A stretch of DNA of 64,000 bases from Pedobacter sp. Bi126 (GTDB lineage: Bacteria; Bacteroidota; Bacteroidia; Sphingobacteriales; Sphingobacteriaceae). Within the stretch, counting starts at the first letter, position 1. Each line of letters opens with the position of its first letter. The stretch is from the NCBI RefSeq assembly GCF_918698245.1, contig NZ_CAKKMS010000008.1, forward strand, positions 124,001 to 188,000. The letters run 5' to 3'. Shown in pieces: positions 19,478-29,250 of this stretch. The position numbers and the translations under genes are program-made. The notes under the pieces are model-generated. The model was given only the letters and a program-made list of their open reading frames with translations, searched no databases and had not been told where the DNA came from.

Positions 19478-20341
19478 ATGACAAAATGGATTACCCGTGA
19501 ACATCCAAAAATTGACCGGATTGCCTGCCCTTGGCTAATCAGGCGTTTTATCGATCCCGATGCAGAAATTATTTATGTCCCCTCAGATCAGGTGATGATT
19601 AAAGCCCGGGAATTAGGAGCCATACCATTCGACATGCCAGATGTAGAATATACACATTACAATGATCAATGCACTTTTGATTATTTCATCAAAAAACATC
19701 AGTTAAAGGATACAGCTCTTGACCGCATTGCGGCTATCGTTCGCGGTGCAGATACTGATCGCCATGACTTTGCACCACAGGCAGCAGGGCTAGAAGCTGT
19801 ATTTTCGGGTTTAGCTTACCACAGTTCAAATGATCAGGAGTTACTGGCTTTAGGTATGCAGATTTATGATGGCCTGTATAGTTGGGCAAAACACCTTTAC
19901 CACAAAACACATACACAGGCCGGACCAGTTGAACAAATGTTACTCGACATATACACCAGGTACCTTCGGGAAAATAAAGGAAAGAAAGCACCGGCCTGGG
20001 CGAATGAATTACGGGAAATGATACAGGATCAGATGGATACGAATATGTCTTTGAGTCTCCAGCAGGCTTCAGATGAATTGGAAATTAATCCAGCTTATTT
20101 ATCCCGCGAGTTTTCCAAGTATTTTGATGATCTGTCTTTTGGAGATTATATACGGAAGATGAGGATTGAAAAGGCTATGCTGTTGATAGAAACAACAACA
20201 TACTCATTAACCGAGATTGCCTATCTTACCGGATTTTCAGACCAGAGCCACTTTAATCGAATCTTTAAGAAACAGACCGGAGAAAACCCGTCGTTTTACA
20301 GAAAAAAACACCAAAAAGGTAAAACGGATACAAATAGTTAA
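19478..20341 (+). CDS. ChrB-like domain fused to AraC helix-turn-helix: predicted chromate regulator
   Basis: About 287 residues. I start at the ATG at 19478, because the longer frame begins only at a TTG at 19424. The N-terminal part (about 1-165) matches the C-terminal ChrB domain of chromate-resistance proteins: REHPKIDRIACPWLIRRFID, EYTHYNDQCTFDYF, IVRGADTDRHDFAPQA. The C-terminal part (about 185-280) is an AraC DNA-binding domain with LQQASDELEINPAYLSREF and TEIAYLTGFSDQSHFNRIF. A chromate transporter follows within 60 bases. I infer that the ChrB part senses chromate or redox state and the AraC part controls the operon. Confidence 0.85.
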   Translation: MTKWITREHPKIDRIACPWLIRRFIDPDAEIIYVPSDQVMIKARELGAIPFDMPDVEYTHYNDQCTFDYFIKKHQLKDTALDRIAAIVRGADTDRHDFAPQAAGLEAVFSGLAYHSSNDQELLALGMQIYDGLYSWAKHLYHKTHTQAGPVEQMLLDIYTRYLRENKGKKAPAWANELREMIQDQMDTNMSLSLQQASDELEINPAYLSREFSKYFDDLSFGDYIRKMRIEKAMLLIETTTYSLTEIAYLTGFSDQSHFNRIFKKQTGENPSFYRKKHQKGKTDTNS

Positions 20342-20400
20342 ATCCGTACAATTATAGCGCCTTACGAATAAGCAATATTGTAATAAAATACAATTTGCTG

Positions 20401-21582
20401 ATGAAAGAACAAACAGATAAAGCCAAACCGCTATACTCACTAACCGAAATTACAACGTATTTCCTAAAATTGGGCACTTGGGGCTTTGGCGGTCCCGTTG
20501 CGCTGGTGGGCTATATGCAGCGTGATCTGGTTGAACAGAAAGGCTGGCTGAGCGAGGAAGAATATAAAGAAGGGCTAGCGCTTGCGCAATTGGCGCCCGG
20601 GCCGCTTGCCGCGCAGTTGGGGATCTATATCGGCTTTGTACACTATGGCTTAATTGGCGCTACTTTAACAGGTTTAGCCTTTGTGCTGCCATCCTTCATC
20701 ATGGTGGTTTTGCTTGGTATGGCCTACCAACAATATGGTGGGCTGGCATGGATGCAAGCAGTATTTTATGGTGTAGGCGCTGCCGTAATCGGTATCATTA
20801 CCATGAGTGCTTATAAATTAACCATTAAATCAATCAGCAAATTGGAACTTGCTGCCATCAAATCCAAATGGCTTTTATGGGTGTTCTATATCATTGGAAT
20901 CGTGATCACCGTTGTTACCGAAAAAGAGGAAATCTTACTTTTTCTAGCTTGCGGCATCTTATATATGCTTATTAAGGCCCCACCACAATGGGTTAAAAAG
21001 CCTTCAAATCTACACGCAGGAATATTGTTCAGTACTGGTTTTTGGCACTATGACAGCAAGACCTTACAAGATATTGGCTGGTTTTTCGTTAAGGCAGGAG
21101 CATTTGTATTTGGTAGCGGACTGGCCATTGTACCTTTCCTGCATGGTGGTGTGGTAAAGGAATTTGGTTGGTTAACGGAGGCTCAGTTCGTAGACTCGGT
21201 GGCAGTTGCCATGATCACACCTGGACCCGTAGTAATTACAGTAGGATTTATCGGTTATCTTGTCGCAGGGTTTCCAGGGGCCTGTGTTGCGGCGCTAGCT
21301 ACTTTTCTGCCCTGCTACATTTTCACAGTAGCTTTAGCACCCTCTTTCAAAAAGGTTGCAAAAAATAATAGTGTTAAAACATTCGTTGAAGGAATTACTG
21401 CGGCTGTGATTGGCGCACTCGTTGGTTCAGTAATTGTGATCGGTATGCGTTCTATAAAAGACATTCCAACAGCATTAATCGCAGTAGCAGCTATACTTTC
21501 ACTTATCTACATCAAAAAATTACAAGAGCCCTACATCATTGGTGTAGCGGCTGCGATAGGACTACTCATTAAATTCTTCTAA
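20401..21582 (+). CDS. chrA: Chromate transporter ChrA
   Basis: About 393 residues from the ATG at 20401; the longer frame starts with TTG. It is a two-domain CHR protein with an N-terminal half carrying GTWGFGGPVALVGYMQRDLV and LAQLAPGPLAAQLGIYIG, and a C-terminal half with FVFGSGLAIVPFLHGGVV and AMITPGPVVITVGFIGYLVA. About 10-12 membrane helices are evident. ChrA exports chromate across the inner membrane. It is downstream of the ChrB-AraC gene and 10 bases upstream of a small envelope-protein gene. Confidence 0.93.
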   Translation: MKEQTDKAKPLYSLTEITTYFLKLGTWGFGGPVALVGYMQRDLVEQKGWLSEEEYKEGLALAQLAPGPLAAQLGIYIGFVHYGLIGATLTGLAFVLPSFIMVVLLGMAYQQYGGLAWMQAVFYGVGAAVIGIITMSAYKLTIKSISKLELAAIKSKWLLWVFYIIGIVITVVTEKEEILLFLACGILYMLIKAPPQWVKKPSNLHAGILFSTGFWHYDSKTLQDIGWFFVKAGAFVFGSGLAIVPFLHGGVVKEFGWLTEAQFVDSVAVAMITPGPVVITVGFIGYLVAGFPGACVAALATFLPCYIFTVALAPSFKKVAKNNSVKTFVEGITAAVIGALVGSVIVIGMRSIKDIPTALIAVAAILSLIYIKKLQEPYIIGVAAAIGLLIKFF

Positions 21583-21591
21583 CTTCTCATT

Positions 21592-22131
21592 ATGTATAAA
21601 ATTTCTACAAAACCGCCTATTAAGCACAGTATATTTCTACTTGTTTTCACCACTTTACTAAATTTATCAACAAAAGCGCAACAAACAGGTCAAAACCAGA
21701 CTTATCCAAAGATAACCGGTTATTTCAGCTTGCTTCACCCCATCGGTTCCTGGGATAAAAATGGATTCCACGATAACTTTTCGAATGCATATACACTTAT
21801 ATTTCCATTTGGAATAAACATTTTAAAGAGTGATAAATTCGGGGTCAGTTTCGAGATTGCCCCGGGTATCCGTACCGAAAATAATATTTCTAAGGTCAGT
21901 TCAGTATTATTTCATCCGGGGGCAATGTTCAGGTTCAAACATGGCTTTACTTTTATAGGTCGTGCAGCATTTGAAACCAATGGCCGTTATGGCTTTACAC
22001 CGGTTTTGAACCAGGTTGTAAAAAAAGGAAAAGATGTTAGCCTGTATTTTGCATTGCCTTTCCCTGTAAGATTCGGCAACAATTTACCAGCATCATTATC
22101 TACGGGTTTACAGGTGGGTGTTAGTTTTTAA
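21592..22131 (+). CDS. Predicted outer-membrane beta-barrel protein in the chromate operon
   Basis: 179 residues with a signal peptide (FLLVFTTLLNLSTKAQQ) and alternating strand-like sequence after it (FGVSFEIAPGIRTENNI, FRFKHGFTFIGRAAFETNG), ending with STGLQVGVSF, a typical C-terminal strand. No named family recognised. Ten bases after chrA on the same strand, so probably cotranscribed; a role in chromate or anion passage is inference only. Confidence 0.65.
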   Translation: MYKISTKPPIKHSIFLLVFTTLLNLSTKAQQTGQNQTYPKITGYFSLLHPIGSWDKNGFHDNFSNAYTLIFPFGINILKSDKFGVSFEIAPGIRTENNISKVSSVLFHPGAMFRFKHGFTFIGRAAFETNGRYGFTPVLNQVVKKGKDVSLYFALPFPVRFGNNLPASLSTGLQVGVSF

Positions 22132-22311
22132 ATAAGTAATGGTACAAATGGTATTAGATATTAAGCGAAGTCATTTAAGGTTTAAAGCAACCCGCTTTGT
22201 ATTAATAAAACATAAATATTCAGAAAAAACATTGTAACTATTTGATTACATAGAATTTGTTTATATATTAGATTCGTCTGATCAACACGATTAACCTAAA
22301 CTAACTTAAAC

Positions 22312-23145
22312 ATGAAAAACACAAAATTTTTATCACTAACCATGGTATGCGCTTTATTTTTCTGCATATCTTCTTGTAAGAAAAACAAAACTTCTGAAGA
22401 AACTGACAACAAAGCCGAAATATCAGCAAGTACTTTACAACAAATAAAAAGCTTAGGATTTAGCGTCGAAAATGCACGTAAAGTTGATAACGGTTACCTG
22501 GTAGAAGGCGACATCGTTCTAACAGATGCCAACTTAAATGAAAAGTCTTTAAGTCCTAATTTAAATATTGCTGAAACCGAGCAGTACCGCACAACAAATG
22601 TTGTTAAAGCACTACCACGTGTGATTACAATTTCAGTTACAAATTTACCACAGGTGTATAGCGATGCGGTTGACCTGATGATTTCAAGATACAACTCATT
22701 GGGCCTTCGCATGACTTTTCAAAGGGCAAGTACTGGCACTACAGGTAACATTGATGTATTTGGATTTAACGAAGGACCAAGTGGTGGTTACATCACTTTA
22801 GGCTCATCTGGTTTTCCTACTTCAAGCGGCGAACCATTTAATCAAGTTAAAATGAATACGAATGTTAATGCCTACGGAACTAATCCTAACTTATTATATG
22901 TAGCCTCAGTGCTGCAACATGAAGTTGGGCATTGTATAGGATTCCGTCATACAGACTATATGAACAGAGCATATAGCTGTGGAGGAAGACGTTCTAATGA
23001 AGGGGCAGCAGGAGTTGGCGCAATACAAATCCCAGGCACACCATCAAAAGCTGATGCAGAATCATTTATGCTGGCTTGCTCTAACGGAGGCGACCGTACA
23101 TTTAATGCAAATGATGTAATTGCAATGAATTACCTTTATAAATAA
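22312..23145 (+). CDS. M57-type (HEIGH-like) metalloprotease lipoprotein
   Basis: 277 residues. The lipobox CISSC (acylated Cys22) predicts a surface or periplasmic lipoprotein. The zinc site HEVGHCIGFRH (His203, His207, His213) is the extended HExxHxxGxxH metzincin-type signature, followed by TDYM as in the M57 dual-action HEIGH family. Upstream of it is a propeptide-like region of about 100 residues. It should cleave peptide bonds outside the cytoplasm; substrates are unknown. Monocistronic with its own terminator. Confidence 0.85.
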   Translation: MKNTKFLSLTMVCALFFCISSCKKNKTSEETDNKAEISASTLQQIKSLGFSVENARKVDNGYLVEGDIVLTDANLNEKSLSPNLNIAETEQYRTTNVVKALPRVITISVTNLPQVYSDAVDLMISRYNSLGLRMTFQRASTGTTGNIDVFGFNEGPSGGYITLGSSGFPTSSGEPFNQVKMNTNVNAYGTNPNLLYVASVLQHEVGHCIGFRHTDYMNRAYSCGGRRSNEGAAGVGAIQIPGTPSKADAESFMLACSNGGDRTFNANDVIAMNYLYK

Positions 23146-23183
23146 ACCAAATACAGATCAAATAAAAAAGTTATAGATCAGAT

Positions 23184-23222
23184 AAAAAAAGAGGGAACTG
23201 AAAAGTCTTCCTCTTTTTTTTT
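23184..23222 (+). terminator. Terminator after the M57 protease gene
   Basis: A-rich arm AAAAAAAGAGG (23184-23194) pairs with CCTCTTTTTTT near 23210-23220, followed by more T. Stem slightly bulged. Confidence 0.65.
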
Positions 23223-23576
23223 TGAACTGAAAAGACTGGAAGAATATATTTTTTTTCGCTTTTAACAAAATAGCCCTTTAAAAAAACACAAACACGGAGC
23301 AAACAACAAAAAACAATGTAATTCAGAAAAAAAATAGCCATTTTTTAAATAATAACATATGGCTCACTTCATTGTGTTAAATCTAATCCTTAATTCTGAA
23401 CCTATTAATTAAAAATCCTTAACATTATTTTCAGTTGGCCCTACAATTCTTAATAATTTCTTAATTCTAACTGACAAAATCTATAATCGGGTTAAGGCAT
23501 CTTTGTGGGAAATTCACAGGGCAAGAACAATCGTTTGTTTCTGTGAATGATCCAAAACAATCATAACCAATCATTC
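23223..23576 (+). promoter_or_regulatory. Regulatory region upstream of the second SusC gene
   Basis: AT-rich stretch with no gene. It contains two direct copies of TTCTTAAT (23447-23454 and 23458-23465), 11 bases apart, the helical period typical of PhoB-type direct-repeat sites. It also has CATCTTTG (23498-23505), one base from the -7 consensus. The next genes encode phosphatases, so phosphate control is plausible but inferred. Confidence 0.35.
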
Positions 23577-26564
23577 ATGAAACAAAACTACAAAAAGACG
23601 TACTTGTCTTTGATTGGCAGATGGCAATGTCTTGTTGCAATGCTGCTTTTCATTTCATTAAACGCCCATGCTCAGAGCAGTAAAACAATAACAGGTAAAG
23701 TTGTTGATGAAACCAACCAGCCATTACCAGGCGTAACAGTTAAAATAAAAGGCAGCAATTTAGGAACATCAACAGATACCAATGGCGTTTATACCATTCA
23801 GGCAAAACCATCTGATATACTAACATTCTCTCTACTTGGAAGCTTAACCAAAGAAATTCTGGTTAATAACCAATCTAAAATAAATGTAGTCCTTATTTCG
23901 GATAATCAAAACCTGAAAGATGTTGTGGTTATTGGCTATGGTACCGCTAACAAAAAAGATTTAACAGGTGCGGTAACTTCTGTAAAGTCAGAAGAATTTA
24001 ATCAAGGCGTTTTAGTTAACCCAGCACAACTTTTACAAGGTAAAGTTGCGGGTTTAAACGTTACTAAAAGTGGCGATCCCAACGCTAAACCCTCTACTAT
24101 TTTACGTGGTCCATCTACTTTAAGAGAAGGTGCTGCACAAGAGCCATTTTACGTTATCGACGGTGTTCCTGGAGCTTCAATTGATTTATTGGCTCCGGCC
24201 GATATAGAAAATATCGACATTTTAAAAGATGCATCTTCTACTGCGATTTATGGGTCAAGAGCCGCAAACGGCGTAATCATTGTAACCACAAAACGTTCTA
24301 AAAGCGGCCAATCTCGCTTAAATTATAGCGGTTATGCTGCCGTAGAGAAAGTTTCTAAAAAATATGATATGCTTTCAGCTCCTGAGTTGAGACAATACCT
24401 TGCAGAGAATAAGCAAACTTTAAACGCTGTAGATGATGATGGTTCGGACACAAACTGGCAATCACTTTTGGAAAGAACAGGTTATTCTCAAAATCATAAT
24501 CTTTCTTACGGCGGCGCTGGTCAAACATCAGATTATGGTGCAAGTGTGAATTACCTCGATAATAAAGGGATTCTTAAAAATACATCGCTAAAAAGAACAA
24601 TTGTTCGCGCTTTCCTTAACGAGAAGTTTTTTAATGATAGGCTTAAACTGGGTTTAACCATAACTAATAGTAATTCAAAAAGTTCTGATGTATATCAATC
24701 ACAGGCACTTCCCAATATGCTTTTCTATTTACCAACAGTAAATCCTTTTAATACTGATGGCAGCTATAAAGAGAACTACAACCGCACCGGAAGCGGAACA
24801 AGAAATCCATTATCAATTGTTGATAATAACGTTATCGATAACCTGAATAATAAAACGTTGATTAATGGTATGGCTCAGGTAAATATTATTGATGGGCTAA
24901 AGTTTACAGCCAGCGTTTCATCTCAAAGAGACCAAAATAACTACAGTACTTATTTAAATAGCCAATCCGGATTAGCCAGAGGCGTTAACGGGCAAGCGCA
25001 AAAAATTGATGTCCTAAACAAAAGCCAGGTTTTAGAGGGCTACTTTAACTATGATAAAACTTTTGGAAAACACAGTTTAAAATTGCTTGGTGGTTATTCA
25101 TGGCAAGAAGATAGAACCAATGATGGTTTCGGCGTAACTACACAAAATTTTTCAAATGATAATTTAGGCTATAACAACCTGTTTTTATCTAACCCAAGTT
25201 TACTCTCCCAAATCACCTTTAACGATGCGCCAATATCTACTTTAAGGTTAATTTCATATTACGGTAGAGTTCAGTACAACTATAATGAGAAATATTTATT
25301 TCAGGCATCTTTAAGAGATGATGGTTCTTCCGCATTTGGAAAAAATAATCGCTGGGGCTTATTCCCTGCTGTTTCTGCGGGCTGGAGAATTATTAACGAA
25401 GATTTTATGCAGTCGGTTCCGGTGATTAGTGATCTAAAACTTCGCGCCGGTTATGGTGTATCCGGTAACAGCTTAGGTTTCAATGCCTTCTCTTCTTTAT
25501 TAATTTATGGGACACTTTCCGGAAGTAATAAATTTCTAAACAACGGTTCTATCAGTAATGCGATTGGTCCGGTTAGAAACCCGAATCCAGATTTAAAATG
25601 GGAAAGTACAGCAACAACCAATATAGGTTTAGATTTTGGTTTATTTAAAGGTAGAATTACAGGTTCAGTAGATTTCTACGTGAAACAAACATCAGATTTG
25701 ATTTACGACCGCTACGAAGTATCTACAACACAGTTTTTCTTACCAACCATTACAGCCAACGTTGGTAAAATCAAAAATACAGGAGTAGAATTTTCATTAA
25801 ATGCTACAGTTTTCCAAACAGCTAGTTTCAGATGGACAACCTCGCCAAATGTTGCGCACAATAAAAACGTAGTAGAAACCTTATCTGATGATTTCTATAA
25901 AATCGCAGCCATTCAAACAGCTCAGCTTGGTGGTAAAGGCCAGTCGGGCAATTTCAGTCAGTTAGTTCAGCCAGGTTATGCATTAGGTACTTTTAACCTT
26001 TGGAATTATGCAGGTAAAAATGCTGCAGGTGTAAGTACATACATCAATGCTGCCGGTCAAACTATTGCCACACAGCCTTTAACCACTGATGCAAAAATTG
26101 CTGGCAACGCCCAGCCTAAATTAATTTACGGATGGGTAAATAGTTTCAGCTATAAAAACTGGGATTTTAACTTTTTAATTAGAGGCGTTTTGGGCAATAA
26201 GATTTTGAATGCTACAAAGGCATCTTTAAATAATCCTGCCGATGCAAAACTCCAAAACATCCCGACCTTTACTCTGGGCGAATCGTTCAATGATATTAAT
26301 GCATATCTGATTTCAGACCGTTTCCTTGAAAGTGGCTCATACTTGCGTTTGGATAACGCTACACTTGGCTATACGCTAAAGCCTAAAGCACCGGCCATCA
26401 AAGCCATTAGATTATATGTTACGGCAAATAACCTTTTTGTAATCACTAAATACAGTGGTTTAGACCCAGAAATCAACATCGGTGGATTAACACCGGGAAT
26501 TGATAACAATAATTATTATCCAAAAACAAGAACCTTCAGTTTCGGTGCAAGTGCATCATTCTAA
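23577..26564 (+). CDS. SusC/RagA TonB-linked outer-membrane transporter of the phosphoesterase locus
   Basis: About 995 residues from the ATG at 23577 (MKQNYKKTYLSLIGRWQCL); an ATG at 23547 adds ten unlikely residues. Order: signal ending NAHAQSS, carboxypeptidase-regulatory-like domain (ITGKVVDETNQPLPGVTV), plug (VVVIGYGTANKKDLTGAV; IYGSRAANGVIIVTTKRSK), long barrel ending FSFGASASF. It is followed by its SusD partner 10 bases later, then by a phospholipase C and alkaline phosphatase genes. I infer uptake of a phosphorylated organic compound or a product of its cleavage. Confidence 0.95.
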   Translation: MKQNYKKTYLSLIGRWQCLVAMLLFISLNAHAQSSKTITGKVVDETNQPLPGVTVKIKGSNLGTSTDTNGVYTIQAKPSDILTFSLLGSLTKEILVNNQSKINVVLISDNQNLKDVVVIGYGTANKKDLTGAVTSVKSEEFNQGVLVNPAQLLQGKVAGLNVTKSGDPNAKPSTILRGPSTLREGAAQEPFYVIDGVPGASIDLLAPADIENIDILKDASSTAIYGSRAANGVIIVTTKRSKSGQSRLNYSGYAAVEKVSKKYDMLSAPELRQYLAENKQTLNAVDDDGSDTNWQSLLERTGYSQNHNLSYGGAGQTSDYGASVNYLDNKGILKNTSLKRTIVRAFLNEKFFNDRLKLGLTITNSNSKSSDVYQSQALPNMLFYLPTVNPFNTDGSYKENYNRTGSGTRNPLSIVDNNVIDNLNNKTLINGMAQVNIIDGLKFTASVSSQRDQNNYSTYLNSQSGLARGVNGQAQKIDVLNKSQVLEGYFNYDKTFGKHSLKLLGGYSWQEDRTNDGFGVTTQNFSNDNLGYNNLFLSNPSLLSQITFNDAPISTLRLISYYGRVQYNYNEKYLFQASLRDDGSSAFGKNNRWGLFPAVSAGWRIINEDFMQSVPVISDLKLRAGYGVSGNSLGFNAFSSLLIYGTLSGSNKFLNNGSISNAIGPVRNPNPDLKWESTATTNIGLDFGLFKGRITGSVDFYVKQTSDLIYDRYEVSTTQFFLPTITANVGKIKNTGVEFSLNATVFQTASFRWTTSPNVAHNKNVVETLSDDFYKIAAIQTAQLGGKGQSGNFSQLVQPGYALGTFNLWNYAGKNAAGVSTYINAAGQTIATQPLTTDAKIAGNAQPKLIYGWVNSFSYKNWDFNFLIRGVLGNKILNATKASLNNPADAKLQNIPTFTLGESFNDINAYLISDRFLESGSYLRLDNATLGYTLKPKAPAIKAIRLYVTANNLFVITKYSGLDPEINIGGLTPGIDNNNYYPKTRTFSFGASASF

Positions 26565-26574
26565 AAAAATAAAA

Positions 26575-28164
26575 ATGAAAAAGATTATAATCCTATTTAA
26601 TATCCTTGCTTGCCTGATGGTATTAGAATCGTGCAGTAAGCTAGATGTCGATGTTGAATCGCAATATGTTAAAGATAATTTTCCTTTTACCAATTCAGAT
26701 TATGCGGCACTTTATGGCACCATGTATTCAAATCTTTCTTCCCAGTATGGCGTTCCATATTGGAGAATGCAAGAGCTTTCTACAGACGCCGCAATTATTC
26801 CGGCACGTGATGGAAACTTTGATGATGGCGGTCAATACCGACAGCTCCATTACCATACCTGGACGATTGATCACCCGAATGTGAGAGATATCTGGCAGTG
26901 GGGATTTGGCGGAATCAATAACTGCAACCGCTTAATCAACCTAACTAGTGAATCTTCAGTTTCTGCTACAGTAAAAAGCAGCAGTTTAGCAGAAGTAAAA
27001 GCAATGAGGGCCTTATACTATTACTTTATGATGGATTTATATGGTAATGTACCGATTATCGATACTTTCCCGGTAAGTACGCTGCCTGGAAACCAAACCA
27101 GAGATAAAGTATTTGAATTTATTGAGAAAGAACTTTTAGCCGTTATTCCGCAATTACCAATAAAAGATAATAATAACCGTGTATTGGTTTATGGCCGACC
27201 AACCCAGGCAATGGCTTATGCTTTATTAGAAAAAATGTACCTTAATGCTGAAGTCTATACTGGCAAACCGAGATATGCAGATGCCGTAATTATGGCTGAT
27301 AATATTCTAAAAAACACCAACTACGCTTTGGATAACAAATATTCAGATATTTTTGATGTAAACAACGGTCCTTTGATTAATGAAACTATATTCGCTATTC
27401 CTTACGACCAGCAGATTCCGGGTAACCAGATGACAAGATTTGGTTTCTACCCTGCTTTAGCGGCAGCTTATGGAATTAACGTAGGTTTCAGTATTGCAAT
27501 GAGCACTACTCCCGAATATTATAATCGTTTTAATTTAAACAATGATATCCGAAACAGTTTCTGGTTAATTGGCAAACAATATGCGCCAGATGCTAATCGT
27601 AAGCCTGATCTAACTAAACCTGTTTTTGTTGCAGGAACAACTACACAAATAGAAATTACGCCAGATTTAATCTTGAAACCAGGCAAGCCAATGGACTTAG
27701 GTAATACCGTTGCAGATCAGGCTAAAGGTGTTCGATCGGTGAAGTACTGGCCTGATGTAAATGCAATTCAGGCGACACGTTTAAATGGCAACGATATGCC
27801 CCTACTCCGTTTGGCAGATGTAATGCTCATGAAAGCAGAAGCGATATTAAGAGGAGCAACTGCTACTACTGTTAATGGCGAGCTGCAAACTCCATTGGTG
27901 CTTTTAAATAAAATAAGAAGCCGTGCAGGTGCAGAATTGGCAAGTTCCGCAACATTAACGAATTTATTAGATGAAAGAGCCCGTGAATTTAGCTGGGAAG
28001 CTTGGAGAAGAAATGACTTAATCCGTTTCGGACAATTTGAAACTGAATATCCGTTACCAAACGATGTACTTTTCATGAATAAGGATATAACCAGAAGAAT
28101 TTATCCTATTCCAGCAAACGAGTTAAAGCTTAATACAAACCTGAAACAAAACCCTGGGTATTAA
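26575..28164 (+). CDS. RagB/SusD family lipoprotein of the phosphoesterase locus
   Basis: About 529 residues from the ATG at 26575; the longer frame from 26500 overlaps SusC and lacks a signal. Lipobox VLESC with acylated Cys20. SusD features: KAMRALYYYFMMDLYGNVPI, LLRLADVMLMKAEAILRG and the C-terminal RRIYPIPANELKLN. Surface substrate-binding partner of the preceding SusC. Confidence 0.95.
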   Translation: MKKIIILFNILACLMVLESCSKLDVDVESQYVKDNFPFTNSDYAALYGTMYSNLSSQYGVPYWRMQELSTDAAIIPARDGNFDDGGQYRQLHYHTWTIDHPNVRDIWQWGFGGINNCNRLINLTSESSVSATVKSSSLAEVKAMRALYYYFMMDLYGNVPIIDTFPVSTLPGNQTRDKVFEFIEKELLAVIPQLPIKDNNNRVLVYGRPTQAMAYALLEKMYLNAEVYTGKPRYADAVIMADNILKNTNYALDNKYSDIFDVNNGPLINETIFAIPYDQQIPGNQMTRFGFYPALAAAYGINVGFSIAMSTTPEYYNRFNLNNDIRNSFWLIGKQYAPDANRKPDLTKPVFVAGTTTQIEITPDLILKPGKPMDLGNTVADQAKGVRSVKYWPDVNAIQATRLNGNDMPLLRLADVMLMKAEAILRGATATTVNGELQTPLVLLNKIRSRAGAELASSATLTNLLDERAREFSWEAWRRNDLIRFGQFETEYPLPNDVLFMNKDITRRIYPIPANELKLNTNLKQNPGY

Positions 28165-28179
28165 CAATCAAAAAGGTGT

Positions 28180-29247
28180 ATGAGAATCATCAGTTGCATT
28201 AGTCTATTGCTGGTATTGCCAGCAATAGCGTTTATTACGGTTCACGAAGATCCAACCATCAATCAGATTCAGGTAATTGGTTCGCACAACAGTTATAAGC
28301 AAGCCATCGATCCGGCATTATTTACGATGTTTAAGAAAACGGATTCGATATCTGCGAGTAAGATTGATTATGAGCACATTTCTATTCCCGAACAATTAAA
28401 TATGGGATTAAGAAACCTGGAGATTGATGTTTATGCTGATTCTGCTGGTGGTCGTTATGCGCATCCAAAAGGTTTAGATTGGGCGAAAGATCAACCTGCT
28501 TTTGATGCTTCCGGAGAAATGAGAAAACCTGGTTTTAAGGTTTTACACATCCCCGAACTCGATTTTAGAAGTTCTACACCAACTTTTGTCGAAGCTTTAA
28601 AAGTGTTGCGTACCTGGTCAGAAGCACATGCAGATCATACACCGGTTTTTATTACACTTGAGGCTAAAGATGATTCGATAAAAAAACCTGGATTTACGTC
28701 ACCGGAATTATTTACGCCAAAGGTTTTTGATGAATTGGATAAAGTGATTTTAGAGCATTTAGGTAAAGAACATATCATTCTTCCTGATTTAGTAAGAGGT
28801 AAATATAGTTCGCTTGAAGGTGCTGTACTTCATCAGAACTGGCCAAAATTGAGCCAGGCGAAAGGCAAATTTATTTTTGTACTGGATGCTACCGGCAAAA
28901 AAAGAGAAACTTATATTCTAAATCATCCATCACTAAAAGGCCGTGTAATGTTTACGAATTCAGATCCCGGCACACCTGAGGCTGCTTTTATGATTAGAAA
29001 TAACCCGAAAGACAAACAGATTTCTGAAATGGTAAAAAAAGGTTACATCGTTAGAACACGGGCCGATAACGATACGCAACAGGCCCGTAAAAACGATAAG
29101 GGTGATTTTAATGCGGCTTGTAATTCTGGCGCACAGGTTATCACAACAGATTATTATTTAAAAAGTACACACTTTAATTCCGATTACGCTGTCAGCTTTG
29201 CTGGTGGCAAATATTACAGAGCTAATCCCTTATTTAAAAGTAAATAG
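28180..29247 (+). CDS. Ca2+-dependent phosphoinositide phospholipase C-like enzyme
   Basis: 355 residues with a signal peptide. It matches the bacterial Ca2+-dependent PI-PLC family: VIGSHNSYKQ (His36), LRNLEIDVYAD (Glu81, Asp83), VLHIPELDFRS (second His123) and FITLEAKDD (Glu161), a two-histidine plus acidic metal set expected in a PLC TIM barrel. It should cleave a phospholipid or glycerophosphodiester headgroup in the periplasm or at the cell surface. It starts 15 bases after SusD, so it belongs to that operon. Substrate (phosphatidylinositol or another lipid) not shown by sequence. Confidence 0.85.
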   Translation: MRIISCISLLLVLPAIAFITVHEDPTINQIQVIGSHNSYKQAIDPALFTMFKKTDSISASKIDYEHISIPEQLNMGLRNLEIDVYADSAGGRYAHPKGLDWAKDQPAFDASGEMRKPGFKVLHIPELDFRSSTPTFVEALKVLRTWSEAHADHTPVFITLEAKDDSIKKPGFTSPELFTPKVFDELDKVILEHLGKEHIILPDLVRGKYSSLEGAVLHQNWPKLSQAKGKFIFVLDATGKKRETYILNHPSLKGRVMFTNSDPGTPEAAFMIRNNPKDKQISEMVKKGYIVRTRADNDTQQARKNDKGDFNAACNSGAQVITTDYYLKSTHFNSDYAVSFAGGKYYRANPLFKSK

Positions 29248-29250
29248 AAT

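Noticed and set aside
23577..28164. TonB-linked sigma/anti-sigma regulatory system
   Set aside because: Neither SusC here has a nearby ECF sigma or FecR-like gene; the regulators seen are GntR and AraC types.
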